Both the position numbers and the translations under genes were made by a program. From NCBI GenBank assembly GCA_945906795.1, contig CAMDRO010000005.1, positions 1 to 64,000 on the forward strand: a DNA stretch of 64,000 bases, written 5' to 3'. Under the pieces are notes generated by a model. That model had not been told where the DNA came from, ran no database searches, and worked only from the letters and a program-made list of their open reading frames with translations. Below are positions 18,701 through 26,786 of this stretch, piece by piece (position 1 is the first letter of the stretch; the number at the start of each line of letters is the position of its first letter). Source of the DNA: Spirosoma fluviale. Its GTDB lineage: Bacteria; Bacteroidota; Bacteroidia; Cytophagales; Spirosomataceae.

Positions 18701-18794
18701 CCACATCGTTAGCGGGATACGTCGTTTGGGCGAATGATGCACTAAAGCATACTAAAAAAGTCAGCGTGAGCCCGTAAAGTAGGTTTAATTTCAT
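15786..18794 (-). CDS. Secreted tandem amidohydrolase-family protein (degenerate plus intact domain)
   Basis: The 1002-residue protein has a signal peptide (1-22) and two amidohydrolase-like modules. In the first (about 36-430) the metal motif is altered: the IDIYSDYG stretch has Tyr97 and Asp99 where HxH would stand. In the second (about 565-960) the motif is intact: IDEHSHVA with His623 and His625, followed by barrel histidines in ITCHSYVQSE and TFTHILEGYK and an Asp in NVAINSDDAEM. Thus one catalytic and one dead module appear fused. The C-terminus is His/Asp-rich (CEDDHGHGKS), possibly metal-binding. The downstream gene encodes a third, also degenerate, relative, so the two products may form a periplasmic complex. 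ATG at 18794. Confidence 0.88.
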   Translation of the reverse strand: MKLNLLYGLTLTFLVCFSASFAQTTYPANDVATPRSGYYAFINAKIYKDAKIIINSATLIIKQGKIESVGINLPLPKDAIIIDCKGKSIYPSFIDIYSDYGMNQVQPSMTTYRSPSQMLSNTKGPYAWNQALKTEVLHVKNFNVNDARAKEYRKLGFGSVLTHQLDGISRGVGLLTTLAKEKENMVILKEKASAHFSFDKGSSTQDYPNSLMGSIALLRQHFLDANWYKTKPSQEGLNLTLQSFNDNAGLPQIFEVSDKWSVFRANKIANEFGVQYIFKAGGNEYQRIDEVKAIKASFILPVNFPQAMEVEDPNDARFVNVSDLKHWELAPTNPAAFEKAGISFALTANGLKDISQFMPNLKKAIQNGLSEEKALEALTTIPASLLGVSNSVGSLEAGKWANFLITNGPIFADKTVLIENWIQGSAYGISTDAKMELAGKYKFTLGNQSAQLSVTGETGIYKAQLFGKDTLTVEFNQKDQLINLIYTSKADQGKKTRLSGDFLGNSMLGTGTLGNGEWVSWQANLEANADTVSNKKRPTKSEELGSVVFPFNGYGQKTIPKSETILIKNTTVWTNEKSGVLKDSDVLIKNGKIAAIGKGLKDPTARVVNGVGKHVTAGIIDEHSHVAATGGINECSQSVTAEVRITDVIDPEDMDMYRQLSGGVTSSHILHGSCNTVGGQTQLLKFRWGQTAEGLKFANWDPFIKFALGENVKRSYNPSNPRFPDTRMGVEQVLTDAFTRARDYEKEGPGKRIDLELEALVEILNHKRFITCHSYVQSEINAMMKVADKFGFTVNTFTHILEGYKVADKMKAHGASASTFSDWWNYKMEVVDAIPQNAFLMQKNGVNVAINSDDAEMARHLNHEAAKSIKYAGMSEEDALKMVTLNPAKMLHVADRVGSIKEGKDADLVIWSDHPLSIYAKSEKTIVDGAVVFDREVDAKLQVDLKKEKQRLIQKMIGAKKGGASTRPMTPSFREENMCEDDHGHGKSLWDRISQRMILTEN

Positions 18795-18826
18795 GTTTAA
18801 AATTTATTGATTAGATAAAGGTAAAA

Positions 18827-20176
18827 TTATTTGCGTAAATGTATATCCGCTTTGCGATAATAATTAGCTATACATTTACACCAAAGATGTTTAGGGTCAG
18901 TGGATAATTCTTCCATAAAAAACATGGTATTCTTATTTTTGATGGCTGGAATTGTTACGTCTTGTTCCTGAGATTGTAACACTTTTTCAAACCTTTCCGT
19001 ATTTTCTCTAGCGTAATTTTTAGCTTTATCAAAACGCCATTCAACATAAAATTGTTTTGCATTTTGATTGAAAAAGAGTAATGCTATGAAAATAACGAGT
19101 AGGGCAATTTGAGAAATTATTTGATTATGTGGGTTTATTTGAACGAAGCATAATTTAAACCAAACTATTGCAAATCCAAAACCGAGCATTAAATACATTA
19201 AAATTAAACTCTGAATTCTGTCAGGAATAAATTCTTCTCCAAGGCCTAAGGCAATGGGGATAAATACTAAAAAATAACTCAGAATGAATACAAAAAAAAG
19301 TGCTGAAAATTCCGCCAAGGTCAATAATGGCTGCTTTTTAGGCTTTTCTATTGTGACCAATAACATAGCATTAAATACCCAAATTAGGGGTGATTTAACA
19401 TAAATTTTAAGCAACAAGCCAAAATTTAATACAGACTCAGTCAAGCCATTTGTATAATCAATGTTTTTGGGAGCGCGGATATTATTTCCAGGTGAGAGCA
19501 AAACTAGGCCTATGGAAATACCCCAAATAATAAAAAATAAAATAGTCTCTAAGTTAACTTTTTTCTGTTTCCAAGCTGTGAATAATTGGCATGGCCAAAA
19601 AATTCCAGAGAACATGATCATCGAAATTTCACCTGAACCAATCAAGCAAAAAATGATACAAGCAATTAAAAAGATTCTTAGGATAGGCCTGGAACAATAG
19701 AAATAAACGTTGACAAATAAGATGGCTAAATGGAAAGATAAGTAATAATAATGTCCTGAAAACCAATAAAATAATTGGAATAGGCCTGGAATTGTATACC
19801 AACAAACCGCTTGGCTGACGAGGGAAAGAATCCAAAGGTTCGGATCATTGTGCGATAGTTGGAGTGTATTTTTTAAAAAATAATACCCATTCACAAAACC
19901 TACAACGATTAAGGTGATCGTTCCCCACTTAAAATGCTCGAAAGTTGGACTAAAAACGAGTGGGTTAAAGTGAAGTAAAAGATCTGCAAAATAGCGGCCA
20001 CTCCAACCCGCATAATATTGATACGCCCCCTGAAAAATCCCAAAATCCCTTCCCATCCAGCCGAAGCAAAAGTCATCAGTGATGCTGGGTTGATTGTAAA
20101 AAGATAGGGAAATGAGTAGAAATGCCATAAATCCCCACGCCAATAAACTAAGAAATAAAGGGATTTTCGAGAACAT
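18827..20176 (-). CDS. Polytopic membrane protein (DUF6056-like), glycan cluster
   Basis: The 449-residue protein has about ten to twelve hydrophobic helices. The N-terminal loop after the first helix (PSITDDFCFGWMG, then YYAGWSGRYFADLLLHF) resembles the D-D-x-C and GRYF motifs of DUF6056 and related lipid-linked glycosyltransferase-like membrane proteins; this resemblance is from memory. An acidic pair in the first outer loop is typical of GT-C fold enzymes that use polyprenyl-phosphate sugars, so a GT-C transferase role is possible. I choose the ATG at 20176; the frame runs further upstream to 20284 but would overlap the preceding glycosyltransferase gene. It is the last gene of the six-gene cluster. 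Confidence 0.75.
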   Translation of the reverse strand: MFSKIPLFLSLLAWGFMAFLLISLSFYNQPSITDDFCFGWMGRDFGIFQGAYQYYAGWSGRYFADLLLHFNPLVFSPTFEHFKWGTITLIVVGFVNGYYFLKNTLQLSHNDPNLWILSLVSQAVCWYTIPGLFQLFYWFSGHYYYLSFHLAILFVNVYFYCSRPILRIFLIACIIFCLIGSGEISMIMFSGIFWPCQLFTAWKQKKVNLETILFFIIWGISIGLVLLSPGNNIRAPKNIDYTNGLTESVLNFGLLLKIYVKSPLIWVFNAMLLVTIEKPKKQPLLTLAEFSALFFVFILSYFLVFIPIALGLGEEFIPDRIQSLILMYLMLGFGFAIVWFKLCFVQINPHNQIISQIALLVIFIALLFFNQNAKQFYVEWRFDKAKNYARENTERFEKVLQSQEQDVTIPAIKNKNTMFFMEELSTDPKHLWCKCIANYYRKADIHLRK

Positions 20177-20195
20177 GGTTTTAGCTAGTCGTATA

Positions 20196-20921
20196 TTAAA
20201 AAATGACTCTATTTTTACGAAGGTACTGGGTGAAGAATAAGTAGGTAATGTATAAAAATCGATTTTTGGCTCGTTTAATTTCACTAGAAATATTTCTTTT
20301 TCTCGCCTCAGCTACGCGGCAAGTAACTTGAATATCTATCGATTTAGCTGAAGAATTTAATAATTTTCCTGTGTGGTCTAATGAATAGTTCATGTACCTC
20401 GCATCCAATTTAAGGGATTGAAGCAGAGAAGTCTTAACTAATTTAAACGCGCATGAAAAATCTTTGAGTTCCGAATTGAAGATTCCGTTACAAAGTTTGT
20501 TGGATATTTTTTGCCCAAAACGATTAAACTCATTGTCATATTTTCGATTCCGGTGTGTAAAAATAATATCGGCATCTTGGTTACCTAATGCTGTAAGCAT
20601 TGGGTTTACGTTATCGATGGGGAATTGGCCATCGGAATCGGTGATTAAAGTCCAGTCCAATTTGGCTTGAGAAATGGCTTTTTGAAATGAGAATCCGGGT
20701 CCTTCATTGACGTCATTTCGCAAGATGACAACTCGATGGTTTCCCATAAAGGCGTCGCGTAAAGATTCATATTGTTGTAAATCACTGTGATCATCACAAA
20801 TAATCACTTCTCCTTCAGATATATCGGGATGCTGATCGAAATACGCAAGCCATTCGTTTGCTAAATGGATTATTCCGGGGCATTCGTTAAAGGCTGCGGT
20901 GACGATGCTGATGGATTTCAT
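20196..20921 (-). CDS. Family 2 glycosyltransferase (DPM1-like)
   Basis: The 241-residue cytoplasmic enzyme begins with the GT-A nucleotide-binding strand SISIVTAAFNE, has an acidic pair in VIICDDHSD, and carries an intact DxD metal motif in ITDSDGQF (D95, D97). DADIIFTHRNR and DFSCAFKLVK correspond to the acceptor region of dolichyl/polyprenyl-phosphate sugar transferases. No membrane helix follows, unlike many bacterial relatives, but the next gene encodes a polytopic membrane protein that may supply the anchor. Its ATG overlaps the stop of the upstream epimerase gene by four bases. Donor and acceptor are not known. Confidence 0.88.
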   Translation of the reverse strand: MKSISIVTAAFNECPGIIHLANEWLAYFDQHPDISEGEVIICDDHSDLQQYESLRDAFMGNHRVVILRNDVNEGPGFSFQKAISQAKLDWTLITDSDGQFPIDNVNPMLTALGNQDADIIFTHRNRKYDNEFNRFGQKISNKLCNGIFNSELKDFSCAFKLVKTSLLQSLKLDARYMNYSLDHTGKLLNSSAKSIDIQVTCRVAEARKRNISSEIKRAKNRFLYITYLFFTQYLRKNRVIF

Positions 20922-21802
20922 GCTTCGATTAATTGGCTTATTCCTTGTTCAAGGGATATTTCAGGATTCCAATCTAAGTATTTTTGTGCTTTTGATATAT
21001 CGGCTAAAGTTTCTTCCGCGTCACCAGATCTCCTTTCAGTATGGTAATTTTCGATAGGGAAAAAATTAGCTAGTTCTTTGATAGAGTAATTGACGCCAGA
21101 GCCGATGTTAAAAATTTCACCCATGGTCGCGGAATTCATTGCGGCAACATTCGCTTTCACGATATCCAAGACATGGATAAAATCACGCTTTTGCTCTCCA
21201 GAACCATGTATTTCAAGTCTTTCACCTTTTTTAAAACGGTCTAAAAAAATCCCGAGAACCAAAGCATACGCCCCGGTGGCTGGTTGGCCTGGCCCATACA
21301 CATTAAAATACCTCAGAATATTACATTCGAGACCAAAATTCCGATAAAATTGCTGCACATAAAGTTCGCCCACATGCTTAGTGAGGCCATAAAAATTCAA
21401 AAAATCACCGGGATCACCTTCTTTTTGAACCCCTATTTTATTCCCATAAAAGGTAGACGATCCTGAATATACGATACGCTTGACTCCATTTTTTTTACAC
21501 GCTTGAAGTATATTTAATGTCCCTAAAGCATTGCTTTCGTGGCATTGTTCCGGCATATCAAAAGAGGGCCCACTTCTGGAAAAGGCAGCCATGTGAAACA
21601 CCCCATCGACATCTTTGGTCGATTGGAGGCACAAGTTATTATCTTCAATTTTACCAATGATCAAATTGGCTTTAGGGTGAATTTTATTGGGATCACCAAA
21701 AGACATATCGTCTAAAATACTCACCTGATGACCTAAAGAAATTAAGTAATTAGACAGGTGTGTTCCAATAAATCCAGCGCCGCCGGTCACTAAATAATGC
21801 AT
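20918..21802 (-). CDS. NAD-dependent sugar epimerase/dehydratase (extended SDR)
   Basis: The 294-residue extended short-chain dehydrogenase has the Rossmann loop VTGGAGFIGTHL at 5-16, a Ser-Ser-containing active strand (SGSSTFYG), and the catalytic Tyr-x-x-x-Lys in FYGLTKHVGEL. GEIFNIGSGVNYSIKEL matches the substrate domain of UDP-sugar 4-epimerases. It probably converts a nucleotide sugar for the neighbouring glycosyltransferases. The exact sugar cannot be called. The gap to the upstream nucleotidyltransferase is 22 bases and the downstream overlap is four bases, so it is in the operon. Confidence 0.9.
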   Translation of the reverse strand: MHYLVTGGAGFIGTHLSNYLISLGHQVSILDDMSFGDPNKIHPKANLIIGKIEDNNLCLQSTKDVDGVFHMAAFSRSGPSFDMPEQCHESNALGTLNILQACKKNGVKRIVYSGSSTFYGNKIGVQKEGDPGDFLNFYGLTKHVGELYVQQFYRNFGLECNILRYFNVYGPGQPATGAYALVLGIFLDRFKKGERLEIHGSGEQKRDFIHVLDIVKANVAAMNSATMGEIFNIGSGVNYSIKELANFFPIENYHTERRSGDAEETLADISKAQKYLDWNPEISLEQGISQLIEA

Positions 21803-21824
21803 AATAAATTGTTAATCGACAAAT

Positions 21825-22592
21825 TTACGATTTATCGCTAGATCCTTGACGGATTTGATCTTTTTGGTTTAAAAATAAATTAGCTTCATTAAGCTCTTCG
21901 GGGGTATTAATTCCAATGGACTTATAATAAGGCTGATCTAAACGCCAAAAAATCGCTGTATTCTGCTGAATGGTTTCAAAAAATTTAACAAAATTTCGTT
22001 CGCCCGTAACTTTTCCAAAGGGCGCATTGATTTTATATAGTGGCCATACGGACTCAATTGACCCACGGGTAAAGGCAAAAATTCCCATATCTTTAAAACC
22101 AAAAGCGTCACATTTTTCTCCTTCTCTGCTCTCCCAAACTGCGAGCGGAGAACCTAATTTAAACTGAACATAGGGGGAAGAAACCCACACAAGGGGCACA
22201 GAGACCTGGTATTTTTCTAAATCAGAAAACAAGGTTTGATGTAATTCGGCATCACAAAAGGGCTGATCTCCCCATTGCACAATCACTTGAAAATCTTCCT
22301 GGCGATTTAAGAGCGCATCAAATAGTTGATTCATTGCATCAAACATTCCTGTGGCAGATTCTTGGACCCAAACATGTACATTTTTAGGAGCATTTGCGGC
22401 AATATGTGATTCAAAATAATCCTTGCCCGAAGGACTTAAGAGTAAAATCATTTCGTCCACATGCGAGGTTCCCTGCTCCACAATCAGGTCAAAAATAGAT
22501 TTGGCCTGATAAACAGCTGTAAATATTTTGGGCAAATCGCTGTTTAGGCGACTTCCTTTACCTGCAGCAGGAATTACAATGACTTTTTTCAT
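21825..22592 (-). CDS. Sugar-phosphate-type nucleotidyltransferase
   Basis: The 255 residues have the N-terminal nucleotide loop PAAGKGSRLNSDLPK (8-22), with the Gly-x-Gly-x-Arg and a downstream Lys typical of nucleotidyl transferases, and an acidic metal site in VIVQWGDQPF. The enzyme would activate a phosphorylated sugar or small acid as an NDP or CMP derivative. Its substrate is unknown. Its place between a HAD phosphatase and an epimerase suggests an NDP-sugar pathway; next to a CofD-like gene it also recalls the CofC/CofD pair of coenzyme F420 synthesis, though the sequence looks more like a sugar enzyme. The ATG overlaps the HAD stop by four bases. Confidence 0.85.
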   Translation of the reverse strand: MKKVIVIPAAGKGSRLNSDLPKIFTAVYQAKSIFDLIVEQGTSHVDEMILLLSPSGKDYFESHIAANAPKNVHVWVQESATGMFDAMNQLFDALLNRQEDFQVIVQWGDQPFCDAELHQTLFSDLEKYQVSVPLVWVSSPYVQFKLGSPLAVWESREGEKCDAFGFKDMGIFAFTRGSIESVWPLYKINAPFGKVTGERNFVKFFETIQQNTAIFWRLDQPYYKSIGINTPEELNEANLFLNQKDQIRQGSSDKS

Positions 22593-23200
22593 CCTTGATC
22601 GATTAGATAGGTCAAATATTCATTTATTTCAGGAAAATACAAATCTGATTTTTTGGCGATTTTGGGGTTATGAACTCCAACAGCGAATATACCTGCATTT
22701 TTAAGACTTTCTATTCCTTGCATTGAGTCTTCGATTCCATGCATTGAGCCTGAAATATTGAATTTTGAAATACAGGTTAAAAAAGGTTCAGGGTCTGGCT
22801 TGGATTTTGTATAATCATTGGCGGCAATAATTCCGTCAAAAAAACCTGCAATTTGATGCATATTGAGCAATAGGTCGATGGAGAGCCGACTACCTCCCGT
22901 GACAATAAAAACGCGATGTCCTACACTTTTCAATTGGCGGATAAGATTAAAATCAACCAAGGCTTTAATGGAATTTAGATCGGCCTGATATGTTTGGGAT
23001 TTAAACGAAGCCAGTTTTTTCACCATGGCCTCATCATTTGAATAATTGGCAAAAACGTCTTTGGTTTTAATTCCTTTTAGTGATTCATAATTAGGACATT
23101 CCCCTAAGCTAAAGGTCGTAAAAGTCTTTTGAAAAGCTAATTCGTGAGCTGAATCAGTGTCAAAAAGTGTTCCATCAAAATCAAAAAGTAGATTATACAT
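22589..23200 (-). CDS. HAD-superfamily phosphatase (beta-PGM/Gph-like)
   Basis: The 203-residue protein starts at the ATG at 23200 and shows all HAD motifs: DFDGTLFDTD near the N-terminus (nucleophile and acid/base aspartates), a Thr in VTGGSRLS (motif II), a Lys in KSKPDPEPF (motif III) and the acidic pair in GIEDSMQGI (motif IV). A helical cap follows motif I, as in phosphoglycolate phosphatase and beta-phosphoglucomutase. It probably removes or moves a phosphate on the precursor used by the adjacent nucleotidyltransferase; D-glycero-manno-heptose phosphatases have a similar position, but the sugar here is not established. Confidence 0.88.
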   Translation of the reverse strand: MYNLLFDFDGTLFDTDSAHELAFQKTFTTFSLGECPNYESLKGIKTKDVFANYSNDEAMVKKLASFKSQTYQADLNSIKALVDFNLIRQLKSVGHRVFIVTGGSRLSIDLLLNMHQIAGFFDGIIAANDYTKSKPDPEPFLTCISKFNISGSMHGIEDSMQGIESLKNAGIFAVGVHNPKIAKKSDLYFPEINEYLTYLIDQG

Positions 23201-24893
23201 AGAGCCCAAACAAGTTGACGATTACATTTTTTATTTTGGTTAAGATTTTAACTTTTTTAAATGTGCGGTAACTGATTGGCAAAGAAACAAATTCAAAATT
23301 CTTTTTTCTATTTATTTTTTTCAAGAAATAGGATAGGCTTTTATAGGGGATGTCATGTTTTGATTTAATCAAATAAATCCCACTGAGAGGATCCGGCATA
23401 ATTCGCCAAAACCGAATAAAATAGACGATGCTAACCCAATAGGATGTAATCAGGGCAAATAAATAAATTAAATTAGACTCGACAATCGAGTGCTTGAACG
23501 AGTTGATGAGTTGGCGCCTCGATTCAAATCTTGATCCAATCACCGCATCTAATTGGTTTAATTGCATGATTCGAATCCATGCGTCAATTTCATAAAGAGA
23601 AATTTTTCCCGAAGCGTCTAAGTGAAGCGTATAGGATGAAGCCTCTTTTTCGCCTGCTTGGTAGAATTTGATGATCCTTGTTGGATCGCTATTTAGGCTT
23701 TCCATTTCATTGTGGTAATAATCTTTGATAAATTCCTCGGTGTTTTTGGCAAAGGAGATGAGCACGGGAACTTCGCCCGACTTAACATCAAGTGATCGAT
23801 TGATCCAAGTCCATAATTTTTGTCCATCATGATTGCCCGTTGGGTCTGCGACATTGGCAACCGTCAAATTGGGAATCGATTTTAATGGTTTGATGACCGA
23901 ATGGGTATCCACAATAATGGAATCAAAAAAATCAATCTTTGTTTGGCCTAATTCCTGAAGAACTTTTTGAGTAAATTCGTCAAATTGAATATTTGTAGTG
24001 TCGTTATCATAATTATTGTTGACAATGAGCACTTTTGGGGCTTTAGATTTTAGTATTGCATTTTTGCAAATTCGGTAAGAAGGAAGTAGGGAAGAAAACT
24101 GAGTCCCTGAACCAAAAATAATTAAATCAGCTTCTTTTAACGCTTTGAGAGCCTCTTTAGAAACGGCTGGTATTTTTGAAATTCTTTCTATTTCTGCTTG
24201 GGTATAATTGCCTTGCTTATCGAGTGCATAGAGTTCATCTAATGGCAACAGATAAAAATCTGAAAGTGGCTTATTCCCGACAAAATTGACGATATCCGCT
24301 TCATTGGCTAAAAAATTCCCATCGCCGTCAAAGGCCACTATTTTAGAATCATCAGCCGTAGATATATTGATAATTTTTGCTGTTAGCTCAAATTGGGTTG
24401 TCAGTAGATACAGTGCAAGATTGAAATCATTTGTTTCTGCATATATACCCCCTATAATGATGTTACCAACACTAAAACCATTAAGAGTGAAAAAATTATG
24501 GGTAAAATTTAAAAGCTTTTGAGAACCAAGCTCAAAGTATCGAGTAATAAAATTTTCTGAACGACGGTCTAAAGCATACTGTTCTTGAATCAGTTTTTTG
24601 ATCAATTCATTTGGGTTATGAAGAAGGACTCTCGTTTCCTCCTCACTTAATCGATGTTCAAAAAGTTTTTTAAGGTTACGATTATAATCGGTGAAATCAT
24701 CTAAAATATGGGTGAAATTCTTGCGGTAATCTGAGGGCCCAAGCATGCCTTGATTGGCACTCCTTATAACCCCCGTGGAAAGTCCGTCGTCATAGCCATT
24801 AATTAAAAGACTCAAATTCACATAGGATAAATCTTTTAAGTGCTTAATAAGATTAGCATTTCCATTACCCCCAGTAAAAACAACTACGTTCAT
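23193..24893 (-). CDS. CofD/YvcK-like protein fused to a glycosyltransferase-2-like domain
   Basis: I start at the ATG at 24893 (566 residues). Residues 1 to about 375 have the CofD/YvcK fold: FTGGNGNANL (6-15), NGYDDGLSTG with D35-D36-G37, LGPSDYRK (51-58), VGNIIIGG, and FGSGTQFSSLLPS. CofD transfers a phospho-lactyl group to Fo; YvcK binds UDP-sugars. From about 385 the sequence changes to the C-terminal two-thirds of a GT2 enzyme: YTLHLDASG (D426), DAVIGSRF (from 449), two hydrophobic helices, DPLSG (501-505) and LPISYR. The GT2 metal motif DxD reads D-A-S. I infer an enzyme transferring an activated phosphoryl or sugar group in glycan synthesis. It is the first gene of the cluster and overlaps the HAD gene by eight bases. 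Confidence 0.82.
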   Translation of the reverse strand: MNVVVFTGGNGNANLIKHLKDLSYVNLSLLINGYDDGLSTGVIRSANQGMLGPSDYRKNFTHILDDFTDYNRNLKKLFEHRLSEEETRVLLHNPNELIKKLIQEQYALDRRSENFITRYFELGSQKLLNFTHNFFTLNGFSVGNIIIGGIYAETNDFNLALYLLTTQFELTAKIINISTADDSKIVAFDGDGNFLANEADIVNFVGNKPLSDFYLLPLDELYALDKQGNYTQAEIERISKIPAVSKEALKALKEADLIIFGSGTQFSSLLPSYRICKNAILKSKAPKVLIVNNNYDNDTTNIQFDEFTQKVLQELGQTKIDFFDSIIVDTHSVIKPLKSIPNLTVANVADPTGNHDGQKLWTWINRSLDVKSGEVPVLISFAKNTEEFIKDYYHNEMESLNSDPTRIIKFYQAGEKEASSYTLHLDASGKISLYEIDAWIRIMQLNQLDAVIGSRFESRRQLINSFKHSIVESNLIYLFALITSYWVSIVYFIRFWRIMPDPLSGIYLIKSKHDIPYKSLSYFLKKINRKKNFEFVSLPISYRTFKKVKILTKIKNVIVNLFGLYV

Positions 24894-25034
24894 ATTAAAC
24901 TCGATAAGTTTCAAAGTTAATTGATTTTACTGAAATGAGATTTGCTAAAATTATTTTTAGGGGTATTATTTCAAAATAATTTAGTGATTTTTTGTAAATT
25001 GCAGACTCTTAAAAGCAAAGCCTTATTACCTGAG

Positions 25035-26786
25035 ATGCAAAAAATTATTTCACTTTTATTTTTTAGTTTATTTTTATTAGGTAAAACTTCGGCTCAGACT
25101 TTTGGCTCTTTTACTTTCAATAAATTACCCCAAGATTTCCAATTGTATCCAAGAGAGTCTACTAATTTGGCCGATATAACGGTGGAGGGAGTGGCAAAAT
25201 CTGCCGAAATTACCGCGATTTCCATTCGGGTTTTGCGAAATGGCAGTATAAATAAATACCAAAAGGCGGCATTAACATTTAGCGGATCTTCGGCTAAATT
25301 TTCAACTACATTTCAAATACCCGCCGAATTAGCAGAATATGATTTTGAAATTTATGGCTTTAAAGGGAAGGATTCAAGTTTAGTGGTCAAAAGAAAGAAT
25401 GTAGTGGCTGGTGATGTTTTTTATGTAACAGGTCAATCCAATGCATGGATTGGACCGATTGACGATTTGGTTTATCAGGGCGAATGGGTTAGATCTTTTG
25501 GGTTAGTTCAAGGCAATGATAATTATGGGCCTTATAATTTAGCTGATACATTATGGTCACTACCTGTTGGAAGAGCGAGGATTGGACCTTGGGCTGCAGA
25601 AATTGGCCGACTTCTATACGAGTCCGAAAAAATTCCTATTTCCATTATAAATTCCGCAGCAGGTGGATCAGACATAGATTGGAATTCCATTTTAGATGGA
25701 AATCTTTCAGCTCCTGATGGCGGAAACATTATGTACTATAAAGCGATAAAATCGGGTACAATAAAATACGCTAAAGGATTAATATTTAGACAAGGAGAGA
25801 CTGAAGCGGCAGCAGCTAATGGACCAAAATATGAGTGGGGGGTGAAATTTGAAAGCTTAAAGCAAAAGTATAAAAAGTATTTTCCTGCGTCCAAGTTTCT
25901 GTTTGCCCCTCAAAATAATGTTTATGAATATGCTTATCCTCAAGCAGCAACATTAAGAGAAGACATTAGGAAACAGCAGCAAAATGATCCTTACATAAAA
26001 ACTTTTGCTACGGCTGGCCTACCTGGATTTGATCGCATTCATTACACTAACATTGGATACAGACAGGCTGGTTTAGAGTTATTTAGGATAATTTCTAAAG
26101 TGGTTTATAAACGTAATTTAACAAACGAAGTATTTAGCCCAAGCATACAAAGAGTATATTATCTATCTCCAAAGGAACGCAATAAATTATATTTAGAATT
26201 TGACGAAGGCCAAAAGCTTATTATCCCAAATGACACAACCGTCTTGGACAATAAGGGGAATCCTCACATTTCTAAATTTTTTAATCAATTTTTTTGGGAC
26301 CCAACCAATTCAACAAGTTTAGGTAATTATATTTTAAAAGTGGAGTTAGTTGAGATGAATAAGTTATTAATCACTTTCAAAAGTGACTTTGAAGGCTTTA
26401 TCGGCTACATGCCCGACTTTCATAGAGATTTTGTAACTGCTAAAAGCGAATATCCTTTTCCTGGTCCATTCATTAAAAATTCATTGGGTATGCGAGCTTT
26501 AGGATTTTCGTATTTCCCAGTTGAAAAGGATCAGGTTGATTTTTTAGTAAAATTTAATTTAAGCCCAAATCCGGTAAGCGATAAAATAAAAGTTGAATGG
26601 TCAGCAGCCACAAGTGGCGAAATCATTATATACGATATGAATGGGCATATTCAATACTTTGAAAATATTATTGGACTTAAATATAGATGGGTTGACATTT
26701 CTCAACTTCCTAATGCAAATTACTTTATTACATTTAAAAATAAAGAAGGGTTAATTTCCACGAAGCGCCTAGTTATTATCAAATAA
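25035..26786 (+). CDS. T9SS-exported SGNH/sialate-O-acetylesterase-like protein
   Basis: From the ATG at 25035 the protein has 583 residues and a signal peptide ending Thr-Ser-Ala-Gln. The SGNH block I (GQSN, 133-136, nucleophile Ser135) follows the phrase AGDVFYVT, as in sialate O-acetylesterases. Later motifs are INSAAGGSDIDW, RQGETEA and a C-terminal DRIHYTNIGY with the catalytic Asp and His. The last 75 residues are a type A T9SS sorting domain: SPNPVSDKIKVEW, IYDMNGHI, LPNANYFITF, KRLVI. The enzyme therefore probably acts on the cell surface or outside, removing acetyl esters from glycans. It is divergent from the glycan cluster and convergent with the acetyltransferase gene, overlapping it by eight bases. 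Confidence 0.88.
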   Translation: MQKIISLLFFSLFLLGKTSAQTFGSFTFNKLPQDFQLYPRESTNLADITVEGVAKSAEITAISIRVLRNGSINKYQKAALTFSGSSAKFSTTFQIPAELAEYDFEIYGFKGKDSSLVVKRKNVVAGDVFYVTGQSNAWIGPIDDLVYQGEWVRSFGLVQGNDNYGPYNLADTLWSLPVGRARIGPWAAEIGRLLYESEKIPISIINSAAGGSDIDWNSILDGNLSAPDGGNIMYYKAIKSGTIKYAKGLIFRQGETEAAAANGPKYEWGVKFESLKQKYKKYFPASKFLFAPQNNVYEYAYPQAATLREDIRKQQQNDPYIKTFATAGLPGFDRIHYTNIGYRQAGLELFRIISKVVYKRNLTNEVFSPSIQRVYYLSPKERNKLYLEFDEGQKLIIPNDTTVLDNKGNPHISKFFNQFFWDPTNSTSLGNYILKVELVEMNKLLITFKSDFEGFIGYMPDFHRDFVTAKSEYPFPGPFIKNSLGMRALGFSYFPVEKDQVDFLVKFNLSPNPVSDKIKVEWSAATSGEIIIYDMNGHIQYFENIIGLKYRWVDISQLPNANYFITFKNKEGLISTKRLVIIK

